The notes: generated from the sequence alone by a model not told the origin. DNA of 64,000 bases from JBHIYN01 sp041984235 (GCA_041984235.1 JBHIYN010000006.1:1-64000); one strand, 5' to 3'. Positions 34,582 through 44,361 are shown, counted from the stretch's first letter. Numbers and translations: made by a program.

Positions 34582-35805
34582 TCAGCGCGGCACGAGGTTC
34601 TCCGCCACCAGCTCCAGCCAGTGCATGACCGGCACCTTCGCGCGCGCGGCAAGGTGCCCCTGGCAGCCGATGTTGGCGGTCGCGATGACCTCCGGCCCGG
34701 CGTGCATCAGGTTGTCCAGCTTGCGCTCCCTCAAGCGCCCCGCCGCCTGCGGGTGCAGCAGCGCGTGGCTGCCGGCAGCGCCGCAGCACAGGTGTGACTC
34801 CGGCACCGCGAGGATCTCGAAGCCGAGCGTACGCAGGGTTTGCTCGAGCCGCCCGCCGAGGCGCTGGCCGTGCTGCAGGGTGCACGGCGCCTGTACCGCC
34901 ACGCGCCGCGCCGACGTCGGCGCCACCGCCGGCGCCAGTGCGCCGGCGTCGATCAGCTCCAGCGGATCGCGCACCAGCGCGGCCAGGCGCTCCGCGCGCT
35001 CCGCGTAGTCCGCGTCACCGGCAAGCACCCGCGCATAGGTCTTGAGCTGCAGCGCGCAGGCCGAAGACGTCGCGAGCACTGCCTCGGCACCGGCCGCGAC
35101 GTGCGGCCACCAGTGCTCGACGTTGGCGCGTGCCTGCGCACGGGCAGCCTCCTCGTCACCGAGGTGGGCGGCAAGCGCACCGCAGCAGCCACCGCCGGCG
35201 CCGTCGATGACGCTGATGCCGACACGGTCGAGCACCTGTGCCGCCGCGGCATCGATGGCGGGATTGAACAGCGGCTGCACGCAGCCGCCGAGCAGCAGCA
35301 CACGCCGTGCGTGCGCGGTGCGCGGCGAGGACGGGGCGGAGCGACGCGGCGGCAGCGCCTCGGCCAGGTGCCCTGGCAGCAGCGGACGGACCGCGCGACC
35401 CAGCGCGACCAACGGCGCGAAACGCCGGCGGTAAGGCACCACGGCGAGCAGCGCGGCGACCGCGGCGCGTTGCCACCACGGCGCCGGCGACAGTGCCTGC
35501 ACCCGCGGGCGCACCAGCTCCAGCAGATCGCCGTAGCGCACCCCGGAAGGGCAGGTCGTCTCGCAGTTGCGGCACACCAGGCACTGCTCGAGATGACGGC
35601 GTGTCGCTTCACCGGCACGGCCTTCCTCGAGCAGGGACTTGATCAGGTAGATGCGGCCGCGCGGCCCTTCGAGCTCGTCGCCGGTGAGCTGGTAGGTGGG
35701 ACAGGTTGCATTGCAGAAGCCGCAGTGCACGCAGCTGCGCACGATGTCCGCGGCACGCTGCGCGAACGGCTGCGCGGCGATCTCTTCGGCGAGCGGGGCG
35801 CGCAT
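34582..35805 (-). CDS. glcF: Glycolate oxidase iron-sulfur subunit GlcF
   Basis: About 407 residues from ATG 35805; TTG 35811 is an alternative. Two 4Fe-4S motifs near the N-terminus (CVHCGFCNATCP and CLVCRNCETTCP) are followed by two cysteine-rich CCG domains (GGCVQPLFNP with GGCCGA, and HLCCGAAGSH). This is the GlcF plan. With GlcD and GlcE it oxidises glycolate to glyoxylate and passes electrons to the respiratory chain. glcE lies immediately upstream on the same strand. No glcD is present next to them. Confidence 0.92.
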   Translation of the reverse strand: MRAPLAEEIAAQPFAQRAADIVRSCVHCGFCNATCPTYQLTGDELEGPRGRIYLIKSLLEEGRAGEATRRHLEQCLVCRNCETTCPSGVRYGDLLELVRPRVQALSPAPWWQRAAVAALLAVVPYRRRFAPLVALGRAVRPLLPGHLAEALPPRRSAPSSPRTAHARRVLLLGGCVQPLFNPAIDAAAAQVLDRVGISVIDGAGGGCCGALAAHLGDEEAARAQARANVEHWWPHVAAGAEAVLATSSACALQLKTYARVLAGDADYAERAERLAALVRDPLELIDAGALAPAVAPTSARRVAVQAPCTLQHGQRLGGRLEQTLRTLGFEILAVPESHLCCGAAGSHALLHPQAAGRLRERKLDNLMHAGPEVIATANIGCQGHLAARAKVPVMHWLELVAENLVPR

Positions 35806-35811
35806 CGGCAA

Positions 35812-36864
35812 TTACATCCAGTCGAAGTAACGCTGCGGGTTGAACACGTTGGCGCCGTCGAAGGCCCGCTTGACCCGCTGCATCAGCGCGCGCTCGGCCG
35901 GTGCCGGCGACTGGAACACCGGCGTCGCCGCGGACGCGCGCCGGATACAGGTCGCGTGCCCGCCGGCGGCGGCGCAATGCGCACGCAGCGCGTCCGCGGC
36001 GTCACTCGCGTGCAGCCAGCGCTGCGCCCCGCTCCAGTCGTTCAGTGCCACCGCGTGAGCGGCGGGATCGGGTGCCGTCGCCGGCAGCGACAGACGCCAC
36101 AGCTCGCTGCCCGCCGGCGGCTGCAGCGACGGCAGGCGCAGGTCGCGCAGGGCGTCCCAGTACGCGTGGTCGTCCTCGATAGCGTCTGCCGGCAGGCGCC
36201 GTGCCGCATCGTCCACCGCCTCGACGCTGCCGGCCACGCGCACCCGCAGAAGCTGCGCATCCCACGCCACCGCCGTCAGCGGCCACGGCGCGCGTGATAA
36301 TTCGCGCACCCGCTGCCGCGCCGCGTCGGGCGCACACTGCCAGTGCAGGGTACGCACCACGGCGGGCCGCGGCACCACCCGCAGCGAGACCTCGGTGATC
36401 ACGCCGAGCGCACCGAAAGCGCCGGTCACCAGCCGCGAGATGTCGTAGCCGGCGACGTTCTTCATGACCTGGCCGCCAAAGCGCAACACCTCGCCACGAC
36501 CGTTGACCAGCTCGACCCCCAGCACGAAGTCGCGCGTGCTGCCGCGGAAGGGGCGCGCCGGCCCCGACCAGCCGCAGGCGACGACGCCGCCGATGGTCGA
36601 TGCGGCGGCCAGGCGCGGCGGCTCGAAACCGAGCATCTGGCCGCGTTCGGCGAGCGCCGCCTCGACGTCCGCGAGCGGTGTGCCGGCACGCGCGGTGATC
36701 ACCAGCTCGCTCGGCTGGTAGTCGACGATCCCGGCATGCGCGGTGGTGGTGAGCGCCTCGCCGCCCACGCCACTGGCGAGGAAGGCCTTGCTGCCGCCGC
36801 CGACGATGTCCAGCGTGCGCCCCTCGGCAGTGGCCGCGACCACCTGCTCGCGAATGCGCGACAC
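35812..36864 (-). CDS. glcE: Glycolate oxidase FAD-binding subunit GlcE
   Basis: 350 residues from GTG 36864. FAD-binding-4 (PCMH) fold: DIVGGGSKAFL at the start, RAGTPLADVEAALAERGQML, and STIGGVVACGWSGPARPFRG, which contacts FAD. FGGQVMKNVAGYDISRLVTG and GALGVITEVSLRVVPRP follow. The short length and C-terminal FDGANVFNPQRYFDW match GlcE rather than the ~500-residue GlcD. The start codon has no clear ribosome-binding site. It ends just before glcF and starts 47 bp after the aroC stop, so the genes may be cotranscribed with aroC. Confidence 0.9.
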   Translation of the reverse strand: MSRIREQVVAATAEGRTLDIVGGGSKAFLASGVGGEALTTTAHAGIVDYQPSELVITARAGTPLADVEAALAERGQMLGFEPPRLAAASTIGGVVACGWSGPARPFRGSTRDFVLGVELVNGRGEVLRFGGQVMKNVAGYDISRLVTGAFGALGVITEVSLRVVPRPAVVRTLHWQCAPDAARQRVRELSRAPWPLTAVAWDAQLLRVRVAGSVEAVDDAARRLPADAIEDDHAYWDALRDLRLPSLQPPAGSELWRLSLPATAPDPAAHAVALNDWSGAQRWLHASDAADALRAHCAAAGGHATCIRRASAATPVFQSPAPAERALMQRVKRAFDGANVFNPQRYFDWM

Positions 36865-36911
36865 CGCCGGCGCCGGCGGCGCGGTGTCGGTTTGCGTGGC
36901 GATGGTCCCGC

Positions 36912-38015
36912 TCAGCGTGCCGGCGCCCGCGTGATCACGGGCGTAGCGACCTCTACCCCGCCGTTCTGGGCACGTTGCCGCAGGCTGTGGTCGACCAGCA
37001 CCAGGGCCAGCATGGCCTCGGCGATGGGCACCGCGCGAATCCCCACGCAGGGATCGTGACGGCCGTGCGTGGCAATGGTCGTCGGCGCGCCGTCGATATC
37101 GACCGTGTCGCCCTCGAGTCGGATGCTGGAGGTCGGCTTGAGCGCAATGCTGACCCGTATGTCCTGGCCGCTGGAGATGCCGCCGAGGATACCGCCGGCA
37201 TGGTTGCTGCTGAAGCCGTCACTGCCGAGCGCATCGCGGTGCTCGGTGCCGCGCTGCTCGACGACGCCGAAGCCGTCACCGATCTCGACCGCCTTGACCG
37301 CGTTGATGCTCATCATGGCATGCGCGATGTCGGCATCCAGCCGGTCGAATACCGGCTCGCCCCAGCCCGGCGGCAGACCCGTGGCGACGACGTTGATGCG
37401 CGCCCCGATCGAATCGCCGTCCTTGCGCAAGGCATCCATGTATTGCTCGAGCTCGGTCACCCGCGCGGGCTCGGCGCAGAAGAAGGGGTTGTCATCAGTC
37501 GCGGCAGGATCCTCGCAGCGCAGGGCAATCGGCCCGAGCTGCGCCAGGTAGCCGCGCACGCTGACACCATGCACGTCGGCCAGGTATTTCTTCGCGATGG
37601 CACCGGCGGCGACCCGCATGCAGGTCTCACGCGCCGAGGCACGCCCGCCGCCGCGGTAGTCGCGTACGCCGTACTTCTGCACGTAGGTATAGTCGGCATG
37701 TCCCGGGCGGAAGCGGTCGCGGATGTTGGCGTAGTCTTTCGACTTCTGGTCGGTGTTCTCGATCAGCAGGCCAATCGGCGTACCCGTGGTGCGTCCCTCG
37801 AACACGCCCGACATGATGCGCACGCGATCGTCCTCGCGCCGCTGCGTGGTATGGCGCGAGGTACCGGGCTTGCGCCGATCGAGGTCGCGCTGCAAATCGG
37901 CTTCGGCCAGCGCCAGTCCCGGCGGACAGCCATCGACGACCGCCACGTAGCCGGGCCCGTGGCTCTCGCCCGCCGTGGTCAGGGTAAACAGCTTGCCGAA
38001 GGTGTTGCCGGACAT
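36912..38015 (-). CDS. aroC: Chorismate synthase
   Basis: 367 residues from ATG 38015, the family length. Signatures: GESHGPGYVAVVDGCPPGL, RRKPGTSRHTTQRREDDRV, GTPIGLLIENTDQKSKDY, RPGHADYTYVQKYGVRDYRGG (continuing into GRASARET), and the C-terminal GRHDPCVGIRAVPIAEAM. It needs reduced FMN and converts EPSP to chorismate, the last shared step of aromatic amino-acid synthesis. prmB lies upstream on the same strand (50-bp gap), an order common in Gammaproteobacteria. Confidence 0.98.
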   Translation of the reverse strand: MSGNTFGKLFTLTTAGESHGPGYVAVVDGCPPGLALAEADLQRDLDRRKPGTSRHTTQRREDDRVRIMSGVFEGRTTGTPIGLLIENTDQKSKDYANIRDRFRPGHADYTYVQKYGVRDYRGGGRASARETCMRVAAGAIAKKYLADVHGVSVRGYLAQLGPIALRCEDPAATDDNPFFCAEPARVTELEQYMDALRKDGDSIGARINVVATGLPPGWGEPVFDRLDADIAHAMMSINAVKAVEIGDGFGVVEQRGTEHRDALGSDGFSSNHAGGILGGISSGQDIRVSIALKPTSSIRLEGDTVDIDGAPTTIATHGRHDPCVGIRAVPIAEAMLALVLVDHSLRQRAQNGGVEVATPVITRAPAR

Positions 38016-38065
38016 GGCGTCATTCTAGCGTGCATCGCACGACGATACGCGGGCGCGGACGGGCA

Positions 38066-38929
38066 CTAGCGCGCCGGGGGCAGGTGGCCGAGCAGCTCCT
38101 CGCGGGTCAGCACGAACACGCCTTCGCCACCATGCGCGAACTCGAGCCAGGTGAACGGCAGCTGCGGGTAGCGCGCCGCTACCGCGGCCTCGATCTCGCC
38201 GACCTCGACCACCAGCACCCCGCCCGCCGTCAGGCGCGCGGCGGCACCGGCGAGGATGCGCGTGACACAATCGAAGCCGTCCGCCCCGGCCGCCAGCGCC
38301 ATGCGCGGCTCGGCCGCGTACTCCGGCGGCAGCGCCTCGACGCGCGCCTCCGGCACGTAGGGCGGGTTGCTGACGATGACGTCGTAACGGGTGTCGCTGG
38401 GCGGGAACAGGTCGGCCTGGTGCAAAGTCACCCGCGCCTCGACGCCGTGCCGCGAGCGGTTGCGCGCGGCCACCTCCAGCGCGTCCGCGCTGGTGTCGGT
38501 GGCATCGACCCGCGCCTCCGGCAGTGCCAGCGCGCAGGCAATGGCGATGCAGCCGCTGCCGGTGCCGATGTCGAGCACGCGGCCCGGCGGACCGCCCGTG
38601 TACCACGGCTGGAAGCGCTCGCCGATGAGCTCAGCCAGCGGCGAACGCGGCACCAGCACGCGCGGGTCGACTTCGAACTCGTGGCCCGCAAACCACATGC
38701 GCCCGGTGAGATAGGCGGCCGGCCGGCGTTCGCGGATTCGCCGCTCTATGAGGGCCTGCGCGCCGGCAAGCTCGGCGGCGTCGAGAGGGCGATGCAGGCT
38801 CGCCTCGTCGACCGCGTAGGACCAGCCGAGCGCGTGCAGGACCAGGAACAGCGCCTCGTCCTCGGCGCTGTCGGTACCGTGGCCGAAGTGCAGGCCGGCC
38901 GCCTCGAAACGCCGGGCGGCCGCCTGCAC
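38066..38929 (-). CDS. prmB: Ribosomal protein L3 glutamine methyltransferase PrmB
   Basis: 287 residues from GTG 38929. SAM-binding RVLDIGTGSGCIAIACALALPEA and the catalytic NPPY in VSNPPYVPEA (shared by PrmB and PrmC). The N-terminal AAYLTGRMWFAGHEFEVDPR followed by LVPRSPLAELI is the PrmB form. It methylates a glutamine of ribosomal protein L3. PrmC is the only serious alternative, but adjacency to aroC and the RSPLAELI segment favour PrmB. It lies 15 bp after the htpG stop, so it is probably cotranscribed. Confidence 0.92.
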   Translation of the reverse strand: MQAAARRFEAAGLHFGHGTDSAEDEALFLVLHALGWSYAVDEASLHRPLDAAELAGAQALIERRIRERRPAAYLTGRMWFAGHEFEVDPRVLVPRSPLAELIGERFQPWYTGGPPGRVLDIGTGSGCIAIACALALPEARVDATDTSADALEVAARNRSRHGVEARVTLHQADLFPPSDTRYDVIVSNPPYVPEARVEALPPEYAAEPRMALAAGADGFDCVTRILAGAAARLTAGGVLVVEVGEIEAAVAARYPQLPFTWLEFAHGGEGVFVLTREELLGHLPPAR

Positions 38930-38943
38930 CAGCTCGAGCGCGT

Positions 38944-40821
38944 TCAGTCGCCCGTTTCCGCGAGGCTCAGTACGACCTCGTTCATGCGTCGCACGAAGCC
39001 GGCGGGATCCTCCAGCCGGCCGCCTTCGGCGAGTACCGACTGCTCGTAGAGCAGGGCCGCGAAGTTCTCCAGGCGGGATTCGTCCTCGACGCCGGCCAGC
39101 ATGCGCACCATGGGGTGCCCGAGATTCAGCTCGAGGATGCGCTTGCTCTCGGGCACCTCCTGTCCGGCCGCCTTGAGGATACGTTCCAGGTTGGCGCTCA
39201 TCTGCTCGCCGCCCGACACCAGGCAGGCCGGCGAGGACGTCAGCCGCTTGCTCTCGCGTACATCCTCGACGCGCTCACCCAGCGCCTTCTTCACGCGGCC
39301 GACGATGCCGCTGTCGTCCGCGGCGGCCGCCTCGTCCGGCGCCTTTTCCGCGTCGCTGGCGACGTCGTCGAGATCGGCCTGCACCACCGACTTCAGCGGC
39401 TTGCCTTCGAACTCGGTCAGGTGGGTGACCAGCCACTCGTCGATCGGATCGTGCAGCAGCAGAACCTCGGTACCGCGGTCGCGGAAGTACTCCAGGTGCG
39501 GGCTGTTGCGCGCGGTCGCGAAGCTGTCCGAGGTGATGTAGTAGATCGCCTCCTGGCCCTCCTGCATGCGCCCGAGGTAGTCGGCAAGGCTGACGGCCGG
39601 CGTCTCGGCATCGTCGTGCGTGGTCGAGAAGCGCAGCAGCGCGGCAATGCGGTCACGGTTGGAGAAATCCTCGATCACGCCCTCCTTCAGCACGCGGCCG
39701 AAGGCTGCCCAGAAGCTTGCGTAATCCTCGCCCCCGGCCAGCGTCTCGATGAGGCCGAGGATCTTCTTCACCGAGGCCGCGCGGATGGTCTCTATGGCCT
39801 TGTTCTTCTGCAGGATCTCGCGCGACACGTTGAGCGGCAGGTCGCTGGTGTCGATGATGCCGCGCACGAAACGCAGGTAGCGCGGCAGCAGCTCCTCGGC
39901 ATCGTCCATGATGAACACGCGCTGCACGTAGAGCTTGACCCCGTGCTTGGCGTCGCGGTCCCAGAGATCGAACGGCGCCTGCCGGGGTAGGTAGAACAGG
40001 GTCGTGTACTCGAGCTTGCCCTCGACATGCGAGTGCACCCAGGTCAGCGGATCGGCGAAGTCGTGCGAAATGTGCTTGTAGAACTCGCGGTAGTCGTCGT
40101 CGCTGAGCTCGTTCTTGGCGCGCTGCCACATCGCGGTCGCGCGGTTGACGACCTCGTAGCCGCTCTCCTCGCCTTCCTTCGGCATGCGTACCGGGACCGA
40201 GATGTGATCGGAGTAACGCTTGCAGATCTCGCGCAGGCGGTAGCCGCTGGCAAACTCCTTCGCGTCGTCTTTCAGGTACAGCACGATCTCGGTGCCGCGC
40301 TTGCTGTGCGCCACCGTCTCGACCGTGTACTCGCCCTTGCCATCGGACTCCCAGCGCACACCCTCGTCTGCCGCGAGCCCCGCCTTGCGCGAGGTCACGA
40401 CGACCCGATCGGCAACGATGAACGCGGCATAGAAGCCGACACCGAACTGCCCGATGAGCTGGGAGTCTTTTTTCGCGTCCCCGCTGAGCGCGCCGAAGAA
40501 CTCCCGCGTGCCCGATTTCGCGATGGTCCCGAGGTGCTCTATGACCTCCGCCCGGCTCATGCCGATGCCATTGTCGCGCACGGTGACCGTGCCGTTCTCC
40601 TCGCTGAAATCGATCTCCACGCCGAGCTCGGAATCGCCCTCGTACAGGCCGTCGTCAGACAGCGCGGCGAAGCGCAGCTTGTCGGCCGCATCCGACGCGT
40701 TCGAAACGAGCTCGCGCAGAAAGATCTCGCGATTCGAGTACAGTGAGTTGATGACGAGATCGAGGAGCTGGCGCACCTCGGATTCGAAGCCGCGCTGTTC
40801 TTTCGCCGTGTCGATGGTCAT
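38944..40821 (-). CDS. htpG: Chaperone HtpG (Hsp90)
   Basis: 625 residues from ATG 40821. Typical start (MTIDTAKEQRGFESEVRQLL), and the GHKL ATP-binding residues in FLRELVSNASDAADKLRF, VRDNGIGMSRAEVIEHLGTI and GQFGVGFYAAFIVADRV. The middle domain has LPLNVSREILQKN. The C-terminal dimerisation domain ends in RRMNEVVLSLAETGD, without the MEEVD tail of eukaryotic homologues, as expected. A cytosolic ATP-dependent chaperone for stress and assembly. It is divergent from mutS across 266 bp. Confidence 0.98.
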   Translation of the reverse strand: MTIDTAKEQRGFESEVRQLLDLVINSLYSNREIFLRELVSNASDAADKLRFAALSDDGLYEGDSELGVEIDFSEENGTVTVRDNGIGMSRAEVIEHLGTIAKSGTREFFGALSGDAKKDSQLIGQFGVGFYAAFIVADRVVVTSRKAGLAADEGVRWESDGKGEYTVETVAHSKRGTEIVLYLKDDAKEFASGYRLREICKRYSDHISVPVRMPKEGEESGYEVVNRATAMWQRAKNELSDDDYREFYKHISHDFADPLTWVHSHVEGKLEYTTLFYLPRQAPFDLWDRDAKHGVKLYVQRVFIMDDAEELLPRYLRFVRGIIDTSDLPLNVSREILQKNKAIETIRAASVKKILGLIETLAGGEDYASFWAAFGRVLKEGVIEDFSNRDRIAALLRFSTTHDDAETPAVSLADYLGRMQEGQEAIYYITSDSFATARNSPHLEYFRDRGTEVLLLHDPIDEWLVTHLTEFEGKPLKSVVQADLDDVASDAEKAPDEAAAADDSGIVGRVKKALGERVEDVRESKRLTSSPACLVSGGEQMSANLERILKAAGQEVPESKRILELNLGHPMVRMLAGVEDESRLENFAALLYEQSVLAEGGRLEDPAGFVRRMNEVVLSLAETGD

Positions 40822-41087
40822 GGGGCCCTGTCCTGTCGGTCTCTTGCTGTATGGAAATTCGCGGGCAAGCTATGGGCGCAGCGGCCGGATTTCAAGCCCG
40901 GGACCGCCGGCGGGCGGCAGCGGCGCCACGGGCGCGGCGCGAGGCTGTACCATACGCCGCCAGCGATCAACGCCCGCACGCGCGGCCGCTGACAGGCCGC
41001 GCCGCGCCGGAATACCCCCATGCATTCAATGTCAACGGCAGCCATATCCTGTGCCCGCGCGGCGGCCGTGCGGAGCCTGAAGCACCG

Positions 41088-43640
41088 ATGACCGCAGCGT
41101 CGGCACATACGCCGATGATGCAGCAGTACCTGGGCATCAAGGCCGGGTACCCGGACACGCTGCTGTTTTACCGCATGGGCGACTTCTACGAGTTGTTCTA
41201 CGACGACGCCAGGCGTGCCGCACGCCTGCTCGACCTGACGCTGACCGCGCGCGGCGCCAGTGCCGGCGAGCCCATCCCCATGGCGGGCGTGCCCTACCAC
41301 GCGGCCGAGTCCTACCTCGCGCGCCTGCTCAAACTCGGTGAGTCGGTCGCCATCTGCGAGCAGATCGGCGATCCCGCCACCTCGCGCGGCCCGGTCGAGC
41401 GCAAGGTAACGCGGGTGCTGACCCCGGGCACGGTGACCGACGACGCGCTGCTCGAGGACGACCGTGACACGCTGATTGCCGCGGTGCTCGTACGCGACGG
41501 CCGCTGCGGCCTGGCGACCCTGGATCTCGGGGCCGCGCGCTTCCGCGTTGCCGAGCCCGCTGGCGCCGACGCGCTGGAGGCCGAGCTCGACCGCCTCGCC
41601 CCGGCCGAGATCCTGTGCCCGGAGGGCGCGGCGCTGCTCGATCATCCGGGCTGGCGCGCACGCTCGCGGGCGCTGCCCGCGTGGCGCTTCGAGACCGCGG
41701 CGGCGCGCCGCAGCCTGTGCGCGCAGTTCAGTGTCGACAATCTGGACGGTTTTGGCTGCAGCGCCCTGGAGGTGGCACTCGGCGCCGCCGGCGCGCTGCT
41801 CGCCTACTGCCGCGAGACCCAGGGCGGCGAACTCGTGCACGTCACGACGCTCAGCGCGGACCATGCCGAGGAGAGCATCCGCATGGACGGCGCGACGCGG
41901 CGCAACCTGGAGCTCACCCAGGCACTGTCGGGCGAGCGCGAGCACTGCCTGCTGGCACTGCTCGACAGCACCCGCACCGCGATGGGCGCACGGGCGCTGC
42001 GGCGCTGGCTCGGCCAGCCGGCGCGCGACCATGCCCTGCTCGGGCGCCGCCACCACGCGGTCGAAACACTGTTCAGCCTGCTCGACCTCGACGCCCTGCG
42101 CAGCGACCTGCGCCAGGTTCACGACATCGAGCGCATCGCCGCCCGGGTCGCCCTGAGCACCGCGCGACCGCGCGACCTGGTGCGCCTGGCGGACGCCCTG
42201 GCGGCGCTGCCAGCGGTACGCGCGCACCTGGGGGAAGACGCCAGCCCGCTGCTCGACACCCTCGCCGCGGGCATCGAGCCGCTGCCCGAGCTGCACGCGC
42301 ATCTCGACGCCGCGCTGGCGGAAAACCCGCCCCAGGCCGTGCGCGACGGCGGCGTCATCGCGGCCGGCTTCGACGCCGAGCTCGACCGCCTGCGCGCCGC
42401 CAGTGCCGATGCCGATGCCTGGCTGCTGGACCTCGAGCGCCGCGAGCGCGAGCGCACCGGCATCAGCACGCTGAAGGTCGGTTACAACCGGGTGCACGGG
42501 TACTACATCGAGATTTCCCGCGCCCACGCGGCGCGCGCGCCGGACGACTACCAGCGCCGCCAGACCCTGAAGGCCGCCGAACGCTACGTCACCAGCGAGC
42601 TCAAGGACTTCGAGTCGACCATCCTGAGCGCGGCGGACAAGGCCCTGCGTCGCGAGCGTGAGCTGTTCGATGCGCTGCTCGATCACGTCGCCGGCTTCGT
42701 GCCGCGCCTGCAATCCACCGCCGCCGCGCTGGCCGAGCTCGACGTGCTCGCCTGCTTCGCCGAGCGCGCCGGCACGCTGCAGTGGACGCGCCCGGCATTC
42801 AGCGCCGACCCCGGCATCGTCATCGAGGGCGGCCGTCACCCGCTGGTCGAGCGCTTCCGCGAGGAGGACTTCGTTGCCAATGACCTGCTGCTCGACGACA
42901 GCCGGCGCCTGTTGCTGGTCACCGGACCCAACATGGGCGGCAAGTCGACCTACATGCGTCAGAACGCCCTCATCGCGTTGCTCGCCCACATCGGGAGCTT
43001 CGTGCCCGCCAGCCGCGCCCGGCTGGGCCCGCTGGACGCCATCTATACCCGCATCGGCGCCGGCGACAACCTCGCTGGCGGGCAGAGCACGTTCATGGTG
43101 GAGATGGCCGAAGTCGCCAACATCCTGCGCAATGCGACCGCCCGCAGCCTGGTCATCGTCGACGAGATCGGTCGCGGCACGAGTACCTACGACGGCCTCG
43201 CGCTGGCCTGGGCCGCGGCCGAACACCTGGCGACCGAGAACCGTCCCTACACCCTATTCGCGACCCATTACTTCGAGCTCACCGGCCTCGCCGGGCAGAC
43301 CGAGGGGGTCGCCAACGTGCGCCTGGACGCGGTCGAGCACGACGGCGAGGTGGTGTTCCTGCACAGCGTCTCCGAAGGGCCCGCGGACCGCAGCTTCGGC
43401 ATCGCCGTGGCGCGCCGCGCCGGCGTGCCGGCGGCGGTGGTCGAGCGTGCCCGCCGCATCCTCGAACGCCTGGAGATCAAGGGTACTGCCGCGCCGCGCG
43501 AGCCCGAGCCCCAGATGCCGCTGTTCAGCCACGAGCACCCGGTGGTGGAGGCGCTGGAGATGATCGATCCGGACGCCCTCAGCCCGCGGCAGGCGCTCGA
43601 AACCCTTTACCGCCTGCGCTCCCTGCTGGACGAAGACTAG
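41088..43640 (+). CDS. mutS: DNA mismatch repair protein MutS
   Basis: 850 residues from ATG 41088, chosen because GGAG precedes it and MQQYLGIKAGYPDTLLFYRMGDFYELF falls close to the N-terminus as in the family (shown here as residues ~10-36 without the intervening start). The mismatch-wedge Phe-x-Glu is in GDFYELF. The ATPase has Walker A GPNMGGKSTYMRQ, VDEIGRGTSTYDGLALAWA (Walker B) and the ATHYFELT His switch. The C-terminal helix-turn-helix (LEMIDPDALSPRQALETLYR) mediates dimerisation. It recognises mispairs and recruits MutL. fdxA follows 89 bp downstream. Confidence 0.98.
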   Translation: MTAASAHTPMMQQYLGIKAGYPDTLLFYRMGDFYELFYDDARRAARLLDLTLTARGASAGEPIPMAGVPYHAAESYLARLLKLGESVAICEQIGDPATSRGPVERKVTRVLTPGTVTDDALLEDDRDTLIAAVLVRDGRCGLATLDLGAARFRVAEPAGADALEAELDRLAPAEILCPEGAALLDHPGWRARSRALPAWRFETAAARRSLCAQFSVDNLDGFGCSALEVALGAAGALLAYCRETQGGELVHVTTLSADHAEESIRMDGATRRNLELTQALSGEREHCLLALLDSTRTAMGARALRRWLGQPARDHALLGRRHHAVETLFSLLDLDALRSDLRQVHDIERIAARVALSTARPRDLVRLADALAALPAVRAHLGEDASPLLDTLAAGIEPLPELHAHLDAALAENPPQAVRDGGVIAAGFDAELDRLRAASADADAWLLDLERRERERTGISTLKVGYNRVHGYYIEISRAHAARAPDDYQRRQTLKAAERYVTSELKDFESTILSAADKALRRERELFDALLDHVAGFVPRLQSTAAALAELDVLACFAERAGTLQWTRPAFSADPGIVIEGGRHPLVERFREEDFVANDLLLDDSRRLLLVTGPNMGGKSTYMRQNALIALLAHIGSFVPASRARLGPLDAIYTRIGAGDNLAGGQSTFMVEMAEVANILRNATARSLVIVDEIGRGTSTYDGLALAWAAAEHLATENRPYTLFATHYFELTGLAGQTEGVANVRLDAVEHDGEVVFLHSVSEGPADRSFGIAVARRAGVPAAVVERARRILERLEIKGTAAPREPEPQMPLFSHEHPVVEALEMIDPDALSPRQALETLYRLRSLLDED

Positions 43641-43666
43641 GTCCGGGCACAGCCCTCGCGTGCCTG

Positions 43667-43695
43667 TTGGGGCAACGCTGCCGTGCCGATATAAT
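43667..43695 (+). promoter_or_regulatory. Sigma70-type promoter for fdxA
   Basis: -35 TTGGGG (43667-43672), a 17-bp spacer, and a perfect -10 TATAAT (43690-43695), 35 bp before ATG 43730. It sits in the short mutS-fdxA gap, so fdxA need not depend on mutS transcription. Confidence 0.65.
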
Positions 43696-43729
43696 GACCG
43701 GCTCCGAGTTTCTGGCGAAGTTTCCACCC

Positions 43730-44053
43730 ATGACATTTGTAGTTGTTGAGAGTTGTATCAAGTGCAAGTACACCGACTGCGTGGAGGTGTGCCCGGTCGA
43801 CTGCTTTCACGAGGGCCCGAACATGCTCGTGATCGATCCGGACGAGTGCATCGACTGCACGCTGTGCGAGCCTGAATGTCCGGCCGAAGCGATCAAGTCG
43901 GAAGACGACCTGACCGATGACGAACAGCAGTTCCTCGCCCTCAACGCCGAGTTGTCGCAGCAGTGGCCGGTGATCAGCGAAATGAAGGAACCGCCGGCGG
44001 ACGCCGACGAGTGGAAGGACAAGAGCGGCAAGCTCGACCTGCTCGAACGCTGA
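43730..44053 (+). CDS. fdxA: Seven-iron ferredoxin FdxA
   Basis: 107 residues, exactly the family length, starting TFVVVESCIKCKYTDCVEVC. Cysteine pattern C-x2-C... and C-x7-C...CPVDCF supports a 3Fe-4S cluster (one position of the first motif is replaced), and CIDCTLCEPECP supports a 4Fe-4S cluster. The acidic C-terminal tail (DEQQFLALNAELSQQWPVI) is typical of proteobacterial FdxA. Small cytosolic electron carrier with unassigned partner. It has its own strong promoter. Confidence 0.96.
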   Translation: MTFVVVESCIKCKYTDCVEVCPVDCFHEGPNMLVIDPDECIDCTLCEPECPAEAIKSEDDLTDDEQQFLALNAELSQQWPVISEMKEPPADADEWKDKSGKLDLLER

Positions 44054-44361
44054 TACCCCGCGGCGCCAGCGCGCCGCAGACGATCCCGGGGCCGCGCCAG
44101 CGCTGACGGCCCCGGAACCTGCCTCCCCGCCGTACCGACATCCCTGTCGTCGTCGCCTTCCCTGGCGCGGGGGGCGCGCCGGATGCGCGCCCGGGTGTTT
44201 TTCTAGCCCGCGTGACAGGCGCATTCAAGTTCCTGCCCGGCGCGGCCGATTCACGCCTATACTCAAGACAATCATCAACTTAAGTTCGGCCACGCGAGCG
44301 CCGGTCCGTGCGCGCGCCGCAGCCCCGGGAATTTCTCCCGCGCGTCGGTCGGGGAACCACC
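44054..44361. other. Intergenic region with hairpin and -10-like box
   Basis: 308 bp without a supported gene. A perfect 9-bp inverted repeat, CCGGGGCCG (44086-44094) and CGGCCCCGG (44107-44115), follows fdxA by ~30 bp and could end its transcript, although no T-run follows. Near the other end TATACT (44258-44263) is a good -10 match without an obvious -35; it is a possible promoter for the DUF4124 gene. I see no tRNA or conserved RNA fold. Confidence 0.5.

Noticed and set aside
38066..38929. Call as prmC (release-factor methyltransferase)
   Set aside because: The LVPRSPLAELI segment and position next to aroC match prmB; prmC usually follows prfA.
40818..43226. Minus-strand open frame of ~800 codons across mutS
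   Set aside because: Antisense shadow of mutS, with no known domain and biased composition.
44054..44361. Possible small RNA gene downstream of fdxA
   Set aside because: Only one GC-rich hairpin is visible, with no T-run and no recognised RNA family.
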